Source: DASUAS01 sp963819475 (GTDB taxonomy: Bacteria > Actinomycetota > Acidimicrobiia > IMCC26256 > DASPTH01). From it: a DNA stretch of 64,000 bases. Position 1 is the first letter of the stretch; every line of letters begins with the position of its first letter. A program made the position numbers and the translations under genes. Shown here one piece after another: positions 26,379-35,174 of this stretch. The stretch covers positions 248,001 to 312,000 of the forward strand of contig CAWFWE010000008.1 of the NCBI GenBank assembly GCA_963819475.1, in the 5' to 3' direction. The notes under the pieces were generated by a model that was not told where the DNA came from, ran no database searches, and was given only the letters and a program-made list of their open reading frames with translations.

Positions 26379-27080
26379 CTACTGGGACACGGTCAGCGTC
26401 GCCTTCATGCCCTGCGCTTCGTGGCTGTCGACGGTGCAGTAGAGGGTGTACGTACCCGGCGCCATCTGGGCCTTGCCCGTCTTCCGCCCACCGGCATCGG
26501 TGGTGAGGAGGAAGCCGACGAACTTCGGGTCCTGGATCGCCAAGGTGTGGCCCGTCGCTCCGCTGTAGTTGAACTGCACGACCCCTGCTTTGGCCGTGAA
26601 CGCGGTGGCGTTGAACTTGATCGACGGCTCGGCCACCACGTCGACGCTGCTCGTGGGTGTTCCCTTCGAATACTGGAATCCGGCGGTCCCGGCCTCACCC
26701 GTGTCGAGGCTCGGGCCCAGCGATACGAGACTCGCGAGCGACACCACGAAGAACATCACGCTGAGGATCAGCGCCAGGGAGGCGGTCTTCAGCCGCGGCG
26801 CGGCGGCGAGGAGCGACGCACCGACGAGGATCGTGAGGGTGATCACGATGCCGATCACGAGGGCGGAGTCCTCGTTCCCTGCGAGGAAGACCCGTGAGAT
26901 GTCGAGCACCAGGACCGCGACGATGACGATCGCGATCAGTGGGACGAAGAACGGCAGCACCACTCGAGCCTTCAGCGGCGTGTCCGCCGCCGGGGCGTCC
27001 GCCCCCAGGGACTCGCTCTCGACGAGTTCGGGGAGCTGCTCGGACTCGGGGAGGTCGCCGGGCGGGGTGGTGTCGGTCAT
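26379..27080 (-). CDS. Membrane-anchored cupredoxin-domain protein
   Basis: 233 residues. Three hydrophobic segments follow an acidic head: LPFFVPLIAIVIVAVLVLDI, ALVIGIVITLTILVGASLLA and LALILSVMFFVVSLASLVSL. The C-terminal domain has type 1 copper ligands: His in SGATGHTLAIQ, then Cys, His and Met in LYCTVDSHEAQGMKA. It should face outside the membrane and carry electrons or bind copper. The ATG at 27080 (MTDTTPPGD) was chosen; one at 27104 is possible. It converges with the PAP2 gene. A distinct soluble cupredoxin lies at 29726. Confidence 0.85.
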   Translation of the reverse strand: MTDTTPPGDLPESEQLPELVESESLGADAPAADTPLKARVVLPFFVPLIAIVIVAVLVLDISRVFLAGNEDSALVIGIVITLTILVGASLLAAAPRLKTASLALILSVMFFVVSLASLVSLGPSLDTGEAGTAGFQYSKGTPTSSVDVVAEPSIKFNATAFTAKAGVVQFNYSGATGHTLAIQDPKFVGFLLTTDAGGRKTGKAQMAPGTYTLYCTVDSHEAQGMKATLTVSQ

Positions 27081-27176
27081 CGCGAAGCCGATCTTTCGAC
27101 GCATGGCGCGCAGCCGGAGCTGACGACGTCAAGAGTGCCCGATCGGCGATGCCCGGCAATCATCGAGTGACCGGAG

Positions 27177-27509
27177 TCAGGCCATCCGTCGGCCTGCGTA
27201 CCGCTTGATCAGCCACGAAGCGAGCGCGACCACGATGATCGAGCCGATGACCGCCCCGATCACCCCACCCCAGTCGAACTTGTCCTCGTCACCGATACCG
27301 AGCAGCTCGGTGAAGAAGAAGTAGCCGACCAGCGCCCCGAGCAGACCGAGCACCGTCGACGCCCCCCAGGACTTCCAGCCACTCATTGCCTGGAAGGCCT
27401 CGTTGGGAATCAGCGCACGTGCGATGGCACCGCACACGAAGCCCATCGGCGCGGTCAGCTTGGAGGCTCTGCTGGTGTCCGGCGTGTCGTCGGCGGCGTA
27501 CCGAATCAC
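27177..27509 (-). CDS. GlsB/YeaQ/YmgE-family small membrane protein
   Basis: 110 residues. The segments MGFVCGAIARALIPNEAFQA, WGASTVLGLLGALVGYFFFT and WGGVIGAVIGSIIVVALASW are the three helices of the transglycosylase-associated/GlsB stress protein family. The N-terminal helix is preceded by about 21 extra residues from the GTG at 27509, which overlaps the upstream stop (GTGA); a shorter start at Met 22 is possible. Likely membrane stress protein. Confidence 0.85.
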   Translation of the reverse strand: MIRYAADDTPDTSRASKLTAPMGFVCGAIARALIPNEAFQAMSGWKSWGASTVLGLLGALVGYFFFTELLGIGDEDKFDWGGVIGAVIGSIIVVALASWLIKRYAGRRMA

Positions 27510-27910
27510 GCATCAGGGTCGACGCGACGTCCGCTCACCTCTTCAGCGCGGATTCGCACAAAGCGGTCTCGGACCTCACCCGCCCACGGCTGGAGACCGA
27601 GCGCACGGACGCGCGTCAACTCCTCTGGAGCGATGACCTCCTCGGCAGTACCGACGACGATCACGCTCCAGCCGGTGTGCGCCGATACGTCGTATTCATC
27701 GATCTCGAAAGCAACCGTGCGGTTTAACGCCGCCGCGATCAGCTTCTCGCCTGGCGCGGTGCGGAACACCACATCAGCATCGAGCAGGGCGTACACGACC
27801 GGCAACACGAGCGGCCGGTGTGTGCACACGCCAACGCGCCCGACTCGCTGCGTCCGCAAGAGCGCTTCACACTCCTCGCGGTCGAGAACATTCAGTCCAT
27901 AGCTGCTCAC
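27506..27910 (-). CDS. Pyridoxamine 5'-phosphate oxidase-like (NimA-type) flavin-binding protein
   Basis: About 134 residues from the GTG at 27910: VSSYGLNVLDREECEALLRT, then RVGRVGVCTHRPLVLPVVYA and VVFRTAPGEKLIAAALNRTV. These are the split-barrel flavin-binding features of the PPOX/NimA group. A longer open frame reaches 28015 but lacks family similarity upstream. The stop overlaps the small membrane protein gene. Members reduce nitroimidazoles or bind F420/FMN; function here is unknown. Confidence 0.82.
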   Translation of the reverse strand: MSSYGLNVLDREECEALLRTQRVGRVGVCTHRPLVLPVVYALLDADVVFRTAPGEKLIAAALNRTVAFEIDEYDVSAHTGWSVIVVGTAEEVIAPEELTRVRALGLQPWAGEVRDRFVRIRAEEVSGRRVDPDA

Positions 27911-27999
27911 GTCGAGATGGTACGCGCGAACGGCCGCGCCTGGACAGGGCCGCAAGTCCTGTGTTTGACGCGCGCAACGAAGCGCCCAGATCTGTGGCG

Positions 28000-28290
28000 G
28001 GCTCAGGGGGATCAACGCAACGTTCCGGTTGATCGAGTTCGATTGATCGGGAGGTGGCGTCGTGGCTGGCTGGACGCGTTGGGAACGGGAACGGATCGCG
28101 GAGCTGGTGGAACAGGGAGCGCCGGCGTGGTTGATGCATCAGTCAGTGAACCAGTCACGGCACGCAATACGTCGCTACGTGCTACGCCTCAAACTGGTGC
28201 CGAAACTTCTGCAATCTGTCATTTGCCGTTTCGTGAGCCGGAACGGCGCCGCCCACATAGGGCTGGAGTCGCCCCATGGTCCCCCTCGCC
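28000..28290 (+). pseudogene. Decayed IS30-like transposase N-terminus
   Basis: From a GTG at 28062, preceded by GGGAGG, the frame reads VAGWTRWERERIAELVEQGA, then PAWLMHQSVNQSRHAIRRYV, resembling the N-terminal helix-turn-helix of IS30-family transposases. The expected following block survives only as an SRNGAAHIG fragment before similarity ends. The preceding GGGGGATCAACGCAACGTTC may be the element's left end. No catalytic DDE domain remains. The call is based on recollection of the family pattern. Confidence 0.45.
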
Positions 28291-28372
28291 GATGCCGGCT
28301 CGCTACGGTAAGGGTGTGGTCATGGTCCCTTCCACTCTTTGGGCACGAGATCGCGCATCGCCGCCCGTGCAC

Positions 28373-29221
28373 TCAGGAAGCGACGGGGACGAGGACGACG
28401 GGGACGTCGCTGTGGTGCAGCACCTTGAGCGCGGTGCTCCCGAGGAGGAGCTCCGCAAAGCCGCCGCGGCCGCGTGTGCCGACGACCAGCAGATCGGTCG
28501 TGCCGTCGTTCGCGACCTCGAGTAGCGCAGGGCCCGCCCCGCCCTCGATGACGCGCGTCTCCACGGGCACCGAGGTCGCCGCGAGGGGTGCCGTCCATTC
28601 CTGTAGCGAGTGCTGGGCCTGTTTGTACCGGATCGTCGCGTCAGAGCGCCGCGTCCGCTCGGCGAACCGCCTGTCCGCGAACACGGCCGTGACCCGCGCG
28701 CCGAGGAGCGGCGCATAGTCCACGCACCACTGGATCGCCAGCAGGCTCGGCGCGGACCCGTCGACACCGGCGACGATCCGTTGGGGCAGCCGAATCTGCG
28801 CACTCGGGGGGACCGACACCAGCGGTCGGTGCAGGTTGTGCGCGAGGAAGGTCGTGACGCTCCCTACGTAGCCGCCGTGACGGTGCTCCAGCCCCCGGCC
28901 GTGTGGCGCCATCACCACGAGGTCCACGTCGTGCTGCGCGGCCCACGCCGGAATGACTTGGCGGGGGTCGCCGTCCAGCACCACGCTCTGGTGGGGCATG
29001 TCCGTGGCGCGCAAGGTCGCGCACCAGTCGTCCTCGAGCCGGCGACGAGCCGCCTCGAGATGCTCGGCGTGGGTTGCCGGACCCATCTCGGAGAACTCCG
29101 GCTGCCAGGCCGTCGCCACCGACAACTGACCACCCGTCGCAGCACAAACAGTCGCAGCCCAACCCAGCGCCCCTTGTGCGCTGGCCGATCCGTCCGTCGC
29201 AGCCAACACATGCTTCCTCAT
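28373..29221 (-). CDS. Tandem universal stress protein (two UspA domains)
   Basis: 282 residues. Domain 1 starts MRKHVLAATDGSASAQGALG and has VVMAPHGRGLEHRHGGYVGS. Domain 2 starts IVAGVDGSAPSLLAIQWCVD and ends with the intact ATP-binding GTRGRGGFAELLLGSTALKV. Domain 1 has a modified loop, so nucleotide binding may be limited to domain 2. The ATG at 29221 has AGGAGG upstream. It is divergent from the redox operon at 29726 with a 504-base gap between. Likely stress or respiration-linked regulator. Confidence 0.93.
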   Translation of the reverse strand: MRKHVLAATDGSASAQGALGWAATVCAATGGQLSVATAWQPEFSEMGPATHAEHLEAARRRLEDDWCATLRATDMPHQSVVLDGDPRQVIPAWAAQHDVDLVVMAPHGRGLEHRHGGYVGSVTTFLAHNLHRPLVSVPPSAQIRLPQRIVAGVDGSAPSLLAIQWCVDYAPLLGARVTAVFADRRFAERTRRSDATIRYKQAQHSLQEWTAPLAATSVPVETRVIEGGAGPALLEVANDGTTDLLVVGTRGRGGFAELLLGSTALKVLHHSDVPVVLVPVAS

Positions 29222-29725
29222 CACGCACCTCCTGGTCGGACTCGTCACCTTTCCTTGTGACACCTCGTGGTCCGCTGCGCTAGAGGATTCGGTCCCACGT
29301 CGCCATGCTCGCGGGGCCACTCCCCACCGCACGAGGTCGCGCAGCCGGGTAGGACGTCTCCTCGCCAGGCAATACCGCAAAGACTGCTCGGACTGCTCTT
29401 GCTTCGCCACCGACGACGACGCATCGATGGGCGATCGGTCAGTCCGCCAGGCTCGGTTGCACGCCGACGTGCCGTTCTGGTTGGCCGCTCGAGCGTTGCC
29501 AGTGACCGTTCGGTGCGCCGCTGGCCTCAGCCGCGGAAAGGGGATCTTTCTCCAGAGGATTCAGAACCTCGAGCGCCGTGGGCGCGTGCCCGCCGCGTGG
29601 AGTTGGGGGTTCGGCCATCCGGCAATGGGCCGAACGGCCCTAGATGGGGTGGGTGCAGCCTGCGAGCATCGGCGTCGGACCCGGCCGCGATCCTCTCTCC
29701 GCGGCCCCAGGCGAGAGGTCATGCA
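29222..29725. other. Long intergenic region upstream of the redox operon
   Basis: 504 bases between the divergent stress-protein gene and the cupredoxin gene. No reading frame here has a convincing ribosome site or family similarity. It should contain the promoters of both units. I see no clear hairpin, palindrome or repeat. Confidence 0.5.
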
Positions 29726-30199
29726 GTGACGAGAAAACTGAGAATCGCAGCGAGGGCCATGGTGGTCGCCGTCGTTGCAGCCGTAGCCACGCTGGGCGTC
29801 GGCACGACCAGCGCGGTGGCGGCCAAGAATGTGCCCACCACGACTGTGAACGTTGTCGTCGGCGACACCGCTGGCCTGCAGGGGTCGATGACGATGACCG
29901 CCGACCCCGCCACGGCCAAGGCCGGCAAGGTCAAGTTCGTCGTCACCAACAACGGGACGATCCTCCACGAGTTCGTCGTGTTGAAGCTCAAGGGCAAGAA
30001 GACCTTTGACACGATGGTGGTGAACCCGAAGACCAACGAGGTCAGCGAGGCCACGAATGTCGGCGAGGTCGGCAACGTGCCCAAGGGTAAGACGAAGTCG
30101 AAGACCCTCGCCCTGAAGAAGGGCAACTACGCGCTCGTGTGCAACATCGCGCACCACTATGAGCTTGGGATGCGCGCCGGCTTCACGGTAACCACGTGA
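29726..30199 (+). CDS. Secreted cupredoxin (blue copper protein)
   Basis: 157 residues from the GTG at 29726, with GAGAGG 8 bases upstream. The signal sequence is VTRKLRIAARAMVVAVVAAV followed by ATLGVGTTSAVAA. The mature domain has copper ligands His in GTILHEFVVLKLK and Cys-His-Met in LVCNIAHHYELGMRAGF, as in plastocyanin/sulfocyanin-type proteins. Its stop overlaps the next start (GTGA), making it the first gene of a six-gene redox operon. It probably carries electrons to or from the cytochrome bc components (inference). Confidence 0.9.
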   Translation: MTRKLRIAARAMVVAVVAAVATLGVGTTSAVAAKNVPTTTVNVVVGDTAGLQGSMTMTADPATAKAGKVKFVVTNNGTILHEFVVLKLKGKKTFDTMVVNPKTNEVSEATNVGEVGNVPKGKTKSKTLALKKGNYALVCNIAHHYELGMRAGFTVTT

Positions 30200-30438
30200 C
30201 CGCTCGTCTCGACGACGAGCCCACGACGACGATCGGGTGGGGGCGGGCGGTGGTGTCCGCCCTCGCCATCCTCGTGCTCGGGGTCGCGCTGTTCGTGTAC
30301 CTGCCGAACTGGGTGCTCAACCACTTCACGGGCATGTCGCGCAGCAGCCGGGTCGGCATCGTGACCACGTGGTTCTTCGTGGTGCTGGTCGCGTTCGCGT
30401 GGGTCTTGCGGCGCCTGCAGGCCCGGCGCGTGATCTGA
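30196..30438 (+). CDS. Small membrane protein of the redox operon
   Basis: 80 residues with two membrane helices: VVSALAILVLGVALFVYLPN and RVGIVTTWFFVVLVAFAWVL. The GTG at 30196 overlaps the cupredoxin stop and its own stop (TGATG) shares a base with the next ATG, so it is tightly coupled. No family recognised. It could anchor the soluble flavoprotein or be a small subunit of the cytochrome complex. Confidence 0.78.
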   Translation: MTARLDDEPTTTIGWGRAVVSALAILVLGVALFVYLPNWVLNHFTGMSRSSRVGIVTTWFFVVLVAFAWVLRRLQARRVI

Positions 30439-32261
30439 TGCGCGCCGCGCCGAGGGTGCCCGACGCGCAGTGGCTGTGGGACAACGAGCCGTGCCGCGCC
30501 GCGTGCCCGGTGCACACCGACGCCGGCGCGTACGTGACCGCCATCGCCGAAGGCCGCGCGCGCGACGCGTACTTGATCGCTCGTGGTCCGAATCCGTTTG
30601 CCTCGATCTGCGGGCGGGTGTGCGCGGCGCCTTGCGAGACGGCGTGCCGGCGCGGCGCCGTCGACGCTCCCGTCTCGATCCGTGCGCTCAAGCGTTTCGT
30701 CACCGAGCGCTTCGGCGTGGAGAGCTTCTCGGCGGCCGCCGTGTGGCACGAGGCCCACGGGCCGGTGCCGCCCGCCGACGGCGCATCGGTCGGCGTGATC
30801 GGCGGGGGGCCCGCCGGGCTCGCGGCCGCTCACGACCTTCGCCTTGCGGGCCACCCGGTGACGGTCTACGAGGCGAACGACCGCTTGGGCGGGATGATGG
30901 TCCTGGGCATCCCGGCATACCGGCTGCCGCGCGAGCTGATCTCACGGGAGATCGGGGCGATCCTCGAGCTCGGCGTGGAAGCGCGCACCGGCTTCAAGGT
31001 CGGCGTCGACGCGACGGTCGACGAGTTACTCGAGCGGCACGACGCGTTGTTCCTCGCCGTCGGCACGGGGCGTGCGCGCGGCCTCGACCTGCCCGGCCAC
31101 GACCTCGACGGCGTGCTGCGAGCGATCGAGTACCTACTCAACGTGAACCAGGGGTTCCACGTCGAGCTAGGAGAGCGCGTCGTGGTGGTCGGAGGCGGCA
31201 ACGTGGCCTTCGACGCGGCCCGCACGGCGTTGCGGACGGCCGCCGGCGGCGTCACGCCCGACGCGGATGACGACGGCGACGCGGGCCCGACGCGCGACGA
31301 CGCCCGGCGCGCCATGACCACCACCCTCGACGTCGCGCGCGCGGCCCGGAGGGCGGGTGTGCTCGACGTCACCGTCATCGCGCTGGAGTCGCCCGAGGAG
31401 ATCCCCGCCGACCCCGAGGAGATCGAGGAAGCCGAGCGCGAAGGCATCGTTATCCGTTACCGCACCGGGCCGCACCGCTTCGTGGGCGATGGCCACGTGA
31501 CCGGCCTCGAGACCATCGCGGTCGAGTCGGTCTTCGACGCGGGCGGCCGCTTCTCCCCGACGCTCGTCCCCGGTACGGAATCGGTGCTCCCCGCCGACAC
31601 CGTGATCCTCGCGGTGGGCCAGACTTCCGACCTCGACCTGCTCGCCTCGCTCGATCTCGAGCGCGCGGCGCAAGGCACGGTGCGGGTCGACCCGGCGACG
31701 TTGCACACGTCGCACCCGAGGATCTGGGCGGGTGGCGACGTCGCCAACGGCCCCCGGAACCTCATCGATGCCGTCGCTGACGGCAAGCGCGCGGCGGCGT
31801 CGATCCACGCCGCGTCGGCGCCCGCCTCGCCCCCACCCGCGGCGGCGCGCGCGATGCGGCTCCAGGACCTGCACGGGTTCCGACGCGTGAGCAGCGGCTA
31901 CGACGCCATCGAGCGGGTCGCGGTGCCGGTGGTGTCCACCGACCGCCGGGTGGGCTTCGCCGAGGTGGAGGTCGGCTTTGACGAGGCCGACGCCACACTC
32001 GAGGCGCTGCGCTGCCTGCGTTGCTTCGACAACGTCATGCTCGACCCTGCGCTCTGCATCCTCTGCGGCCTGTGCGTCGACGTGTGCCCGACCGACTGCA
32101 TCACGATCGTGCGCGCCGACCGGATCGGCGCGGGCTCGGACGCGCAGTCGGCGCTGTTGCTCGACGAGGACCGCTGCATCCGCTGCGGGTTGTGCGTCAA
32201 CCGCTGCCCACCGCGCGCGTTATCGATGGTAGCGGCGCTAGAGGTGGCTCGTGGTCGATGA
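30438..32261 (+). CDS. GltD-like FAD oxidoreductase with N-terminal and C-terminal iron-sulfur domains
   Basis: 607 residues. The N-terminal domain has the glutamate-synthase-small-subunit cysteines (C19, C23, C58, C62, C66, C70) for two 4Fe-4S clusters. The FAD loop is VGVIGGGPAGLAAA (122-127) and the second dinucleotide loop is VVVVGGGNVAFDAAR. After the GGDVANGPRNLIDAVADGK motif comes a ferredoxin tail with CILCGLCVDVCPTDC and CIRCGLCVNRCPP, fitting two 4Fe-4S clusters. It resembles the GltD/NfnB flavoproteins that pass electrons between NAD(P)H and ferredoxin. There is no glutamate synthase large subunit nearby; cytochrome b follows directly. Predicted to feed the bc-type complex. Confidence 0.9.
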   Translation: MRAAPRVPDAQWLWDNEPCRAACPVHTDAGAYVTAIAEGRARDAYLIARGPNPFASICGRVCAAPCETACRRGAVDAPVSIRALKRFVTERFGVESFSAAAVWHEAHGPVPPADGASVGVIGGGPAGLAAAHDLRLAGHPVTVYEANDRLGGMMVLGIPAYRLPRELISREIGAILELGVEARTGFKVGVDATVDELLERHDALFLAVGTGRARGLDLPGHDLDGVLRAIEYLLNVNQGFHVELGERVVVVGGGNVAFDAARTALRTAAGGVTPDADDDGDAGPTRDDARRAMTTTLDVARAARRAGVLDVTVIALESPEEIPADPEEIEEAEREGIVIRYRTGPHRFVGDGHVTGLETIAVESVFDAGGRFSPTLVPGTESVLPADTVILAVGQTSDLDLLASLDLERAAQGTVRVDPATLHTSHPRIWAGGDVANGPRNLIDAVADGKRAAASIHAASAPASPPPAAARAMRLQDLHGFRRVSSGYDAIERVAVPVVSTDRRVGFAEVEVGFDEADATLEALRCLRCFDNVMLDPALCILCGLCVDVCPTDCITIVRADRIGAGSDAQSALLLDEDRCIRCGLCVNRCPPRALSMVAALEVARGR

Positions 32262-33600
32262 AAGACACCACCCGCCCGCAGACGCGCCCGGGGACGCGCT
32301 CGAGCCCGAGGCGGCCCTGCCGGGTCGAGGGCTGAGCGCGCGGGTTCAGCGCACCGAGGTGTGGCGCTCGGTGTTCCGTCACCCCCAGCTCGATACCCCG
32401 CGTGGCCGCGCGCTGCAGGGGTTCAGCAACTTCTTCCTTCACCTCTACCCGGTGAAGGTGCCGGCGCGGGTGCTACGCCTGCGCTACTCGTTCCGGCTCG
32501 GGTTCATCGCCACGATGCTCTTCGGCGTGCTCCTGGTCACGGGCGTCTACCTGATGTTCGTGTACACCCCGTCGCCGAGCGCGGCGTACGGCAACATGCA
32601 AAACCTCAAGACCGACATCGGCTTCGGCCAGCTGATCCGCAACGTCCACCGGTGGTCGGCGCACCTCATGGTGCTCGTGGTGGTGCTGCACCTGGTGCGC
32701 GTGTTCTACGCGGGCGCCTACAAGCGGCCGCGGCAGTTCAACTGGGTGCTGGGCGTCGCGCTGCTGCTGATCACGCTCGGGCTCTCGTTCACCGGCTACC
32801 TGCTGCCGTGGGACCAGCTCAGCTACTGGGCCGTCACCGTGGGCACCAACCTCGTGCACTACGTGCCGGTGATCGGCAACACGCTCCAAGACTTGCTCAT
32901 CGGCGGCGACCAGGTCGGCGCGAGCACGCTGCTGCGCTTCTACGCCCTGCACGTTGCGGTGCTCCCCGCCCTACTGATCCTGGTGCTGTCGGTCCACATC
33001 TGGCGGGTGCGCAAGGACGGCTTCGCGGTACCGCGCACCGGCGACGGTGGCGTCGACCCCGAGCGCGAGCCGGCCCCGGCGCTGCCGAGCGCACCGGACG
33101 CGCTCTACGGCGAGCGCACGCGGGTGCTCGGGGTTGTCGACCGGGAGTCGGTCACCGCGGAGGACCGCGGCACCGACGACACCGTGTTCACATGGCCGCA
33201 CCTCGTGGCCCGTCATGTGGTCGTCGCGCTCGGTGTGTTCACCGTGGTGCTGGCGATGGGCGTCGCGTTCGTCGCGCCGCTGCGCGGGCTCGCCAACCCG
33301 AACTTGACCCCGGAGCCGTCGAAAGCTCCCTGGTACTTCTCGGCGCTCCAGGAGCTGCTGTCGCACTTCGACCCGCTGGTGGCCGGGATCCTCGTGCCCG
33401 GCGCGATCGTGCTCGTCCTGGTGCTGCTGCCCTACATCGACCGCAACCCGGCGACCGAGGCTCGCAATCGCAAGGTGGCGGTGCTGGTGTTCAGCGGCTT
33501 GTTGCTCGTCGCGATGGTCCTGACCGTGATCGGCACGTTCTTCCGTGGCCCGGGCTGGCACTTCGTCGCCCCGTGGGACCACCTCTACTTAGAGCTCTAG
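32251..33600 (+). CDS. Cytochrome b of a bc/b6f-type complex
   Basis: 449 residues, fusing the cytochrome b6 and subunit IV parts. Heme ligands are H133 and H147 in NVHRWSAHLMVLVVVLH (14 apart) and H234 and H249 in ALHVAVLPALLILVLSVH (15 apart, the b6-type spacing). The segment GYLLPWDQLSYWA is strongly b6-like. The quinone-site PEWY motif appears as KAPWYF. It starts with a GTG at 32251, overlapping the flavoprotein gene by 11 bases. An insert of about 50 polar residues separates the two halves. It should oxidise quinol and reduce the Rieske protein. Confidence 0.93.
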   Translation: MVDERHHPPADAPGDALEPEAALPGRGLSARVQRTEVWRSVFRHPQLDTPRGRALQGFSNFFLHLYPVKVPARVLRLRYSFRLGFIATMLFGVLLVTGVYLMFVYTPSPSAAYGNMQNLKTDIGFGQLIRNVHRWSAHLMVLVVVLHLVRVFYAGAYKRPRQFNWVLGVALLLITLGLSFTGYLLPWDQLSYWAVTVGTNLVHYVPVIGNTLQDLLIGGDQVGASTLLRFYALHVAVLPALLILVLSVHIWRVRKDGFAVPRTGDGGVDPEREPAPALPSAPDALYGERTRVLGVVDRESVTAEDRGTDDTVFTWPHLVARHVVVALGVFTVVLAMGVAFVAPLRGLANPNLTPEPSKAPWYFSALQELLSHFDPLVAGILVPGAIVLVLVLLPYIDRNPATEARNRKVAVLVFSGLLLVAMVLTVIGTFFRGPGWHFVAPWDHLYLEL

Positions 33601-33608
33601 GAGGCATC

Positions 33609-34124
33609 GTGGCGAAGCACGGGACGGTGCAGAACCGGCGTCAGTTCCTCGTGAACCTCTGGAAGGCGGGCGGCGCGCTCCTCATCGGCGCGGCGGGGTA
33701 TACGGCCTACGAGGCGCTGCGGCCCCTCGCCGGCGGCGCAGGCGGCGGCAAGCTGCGCCTCGGCCCCGCGAAGGACTTCGCCGAGGGGACCGCGACGGAG
33801 TACCCCGAAGGCCGCCTCTTCCTGGCGAACGCGAAGGGAACGTACCTCGCACTGTCCCAGAAGTGCCCCCACCTCGGGTGCAAGGTGCAGTTCTGCGAGA
33901 GTTCGGGCTGGTTCGAGTGCCCCTGCCACGGCTCGGTGTTCGACCTTGGAGGCGAGTGGATCACCGGGCCCTCGCCCACGGGCATGAACCGCTACCAGAC
34001 CGACGTCGTGGCGGGCACGGTGGTCGTCGACACCGGCGCGCTCCAGACCGGGCCTCCCCACGGTGAGAAGAAGTACTTCTCGCCGAAGAAGGGCCCGAGT
34101 TGCGCCGACGCAAAGGGTGCGTGA
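33609..34124 (+). CDS. Rieske iron-sulfur protein
   Basis: 171 residues. The 2Fe-2S cluster motifs are CPHLGC (C86, H88, C91) and CPCHGS (C104, C106, H107), all intact, including the disulfide cysteines. The N-terminus NRRQFLVNLWKAGG contains a twin arginine followed by a hydrophobic anchor, fitting Tat export of a folded cluster protein. A GTG start has AGGAGG upstream, 8 bases after cytochrome b. With cytochrome b and cytochrome c it forms a three-subunit quinol-oxidising complex. Confidence 0.94.
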   Translation: MAKHGTVQNRRQFLVNLWKAGGALLIGAAGYTAYEALRPLAGGAGGGKLRLGPAKDFAEGTATEYPEGRLFLANAKGTYLALSQKCPHLGCKVQFCESSGWFECPCHGSVFDLGGEWITGPSPTGMNRYQTDVVAGTVVVDTGALQTGPPHGEKKYFSPKKGPSCADAKGA

Positions 34125-34125
34125 C

Positions 34126-34605
34126 ATGCCCCGCGAGCGCCGCCGCCCCGAACCGTTCGAGCCCGAGGAGCTCGAGCGGAGCCTGAACCGCTATCTCGTC
34201 GTGGGCCTGGTGTTCATGGCGCTGCTCATCGCGGGCTTCGTGGCGTACCGGCTGCGCGAGCCAACGCTCCGCGCGGACTCGGCCGCTTCCCAGCACCAGA
34301 CCTACACGAAGCTCGGCGCCAAGCTCTTCGCCGACAACTGCGCTGGGTGCCACGGCGACGAGGGCACCGGCGGGGGGAGCGCGCCCACCCTGAACTCGAA
34401 GGAGTTCCTCTCGAGCACCTCCGACCAGCAGATCCACGCCCTCGTCGCGGGCGGCGTGTCGGGCACCGACATGGCGGCGTGGGGTCTCGACTATGGCGGC
34501 ACCCTGACCGATGAGCAGGTCCAACAACTCGTCACCTACCTGCGCACGCGCGAGACGCGCGCGCCGAGCGTGCCCGGCTGGCGCAAAGGCGACACCGCGC
34601 CCTGA
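34126..34605 (+). CDS. Membrane-anchored cytochrome c
   Basis: 159 residues. A membrane helix RYLVVGLVFMALLIAGFVAY at 22-41 is followed by a single heme motif CAGCH at 72-76 and a likely axial Met in GTDMAAWGLDYGG. Length and layout fit a mono-heme cytochrome c subunit of the bc complex. Its ATG overlaps closely with the Rieske stop (1 base between). It ends the operon; the following 570 bases hold no convincing gene. Confidence 0.92.
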   Translation: MPRERRRPEPFEPEELERSLNRYLVVGLVFMALLIAGFVAYRLREPTLRADSAASQHQTYTKLGAKLFADNCAGCHGDEGTGGGSAPTLNSKEFLSSTSDQQIHALVAGGVSGTDMAAWGLDYGGTLTDEQVQQLVTYLRTRETRAPSVPGWRKGDTAP

Positions 34606-35174
34606 CCTACGGCGTCGACGTGGAGGCAGGGTCGAAAGTCCAACTCCCGTCAGCGCTGAATTCGACATGCCTGTTCGCCCTCGACGGAGGAGTTCCAGTG
34701 CAGCACGCCGGCGCAAGATTCGTGAGCGGACAGAATGGCGAGAGTCGCACGCATCGCGGAATAGCCCAGTTCAGGCGCTCTGTCGTCGCACCCACGGACC
34801 ATTCGGTAGGTGGCAGCCGCACCATAGCTTCGTTCTGCGGTTGGGCGACCCACCTCCCTGACTGACGTTCTCCGGCGTGGTCTTCGTCGTGGTGGGTGCC
34901 GCGTAAGTGCGCCCGAGCGGACATTGTTTGCGCGCGCACTCGCTCCCGCTTCCGCCGCCGGGAAGGGGCCCGGTCTGCTGGCACGACCCGACGCGCGGTA
35001 TTCGCGGCGAGAAAGCCGCGGGTGGCTGAGGCCGTTGATCAAGCTCCGCGTCACGCCCAGGGTCGCTGTGACCTTGGACCCTGGTGTTCCATGGACGGTT
35101 GCGCTCACGCTCGGTTCAAGGCCACGAAGGACAGAGTGGGGGGGCTCCCCCGGACTATCAGGAGGAACTGAAAG
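34606..35174. other. Gene-poor gap after the redox operon
   Basis: 569 bases. An 81-codon open frame at 34620-34865 lacks a ribosome site and family features. No hairpin with good arms was found by eye. The region immediately before 35175 carries AGGAGG for the next gene. It marks the transition from the conserved operon to the repeat-rich accessory region. Confidence 0.5.

Noticed and set aside
28062..28718. Full 218-codon gene starting at the IS30-like GTG
   Set aside because: Similarity ends after about 70 residues and the rest is antisense to the universal stress protein.
32361..34124. Frame overlapping cytochrome b before the Rieske gene
   Set aside because: The upstream part is an arginine-rich shadow of cytochrome b; the Rieske gene begins at the GTG at 33609.
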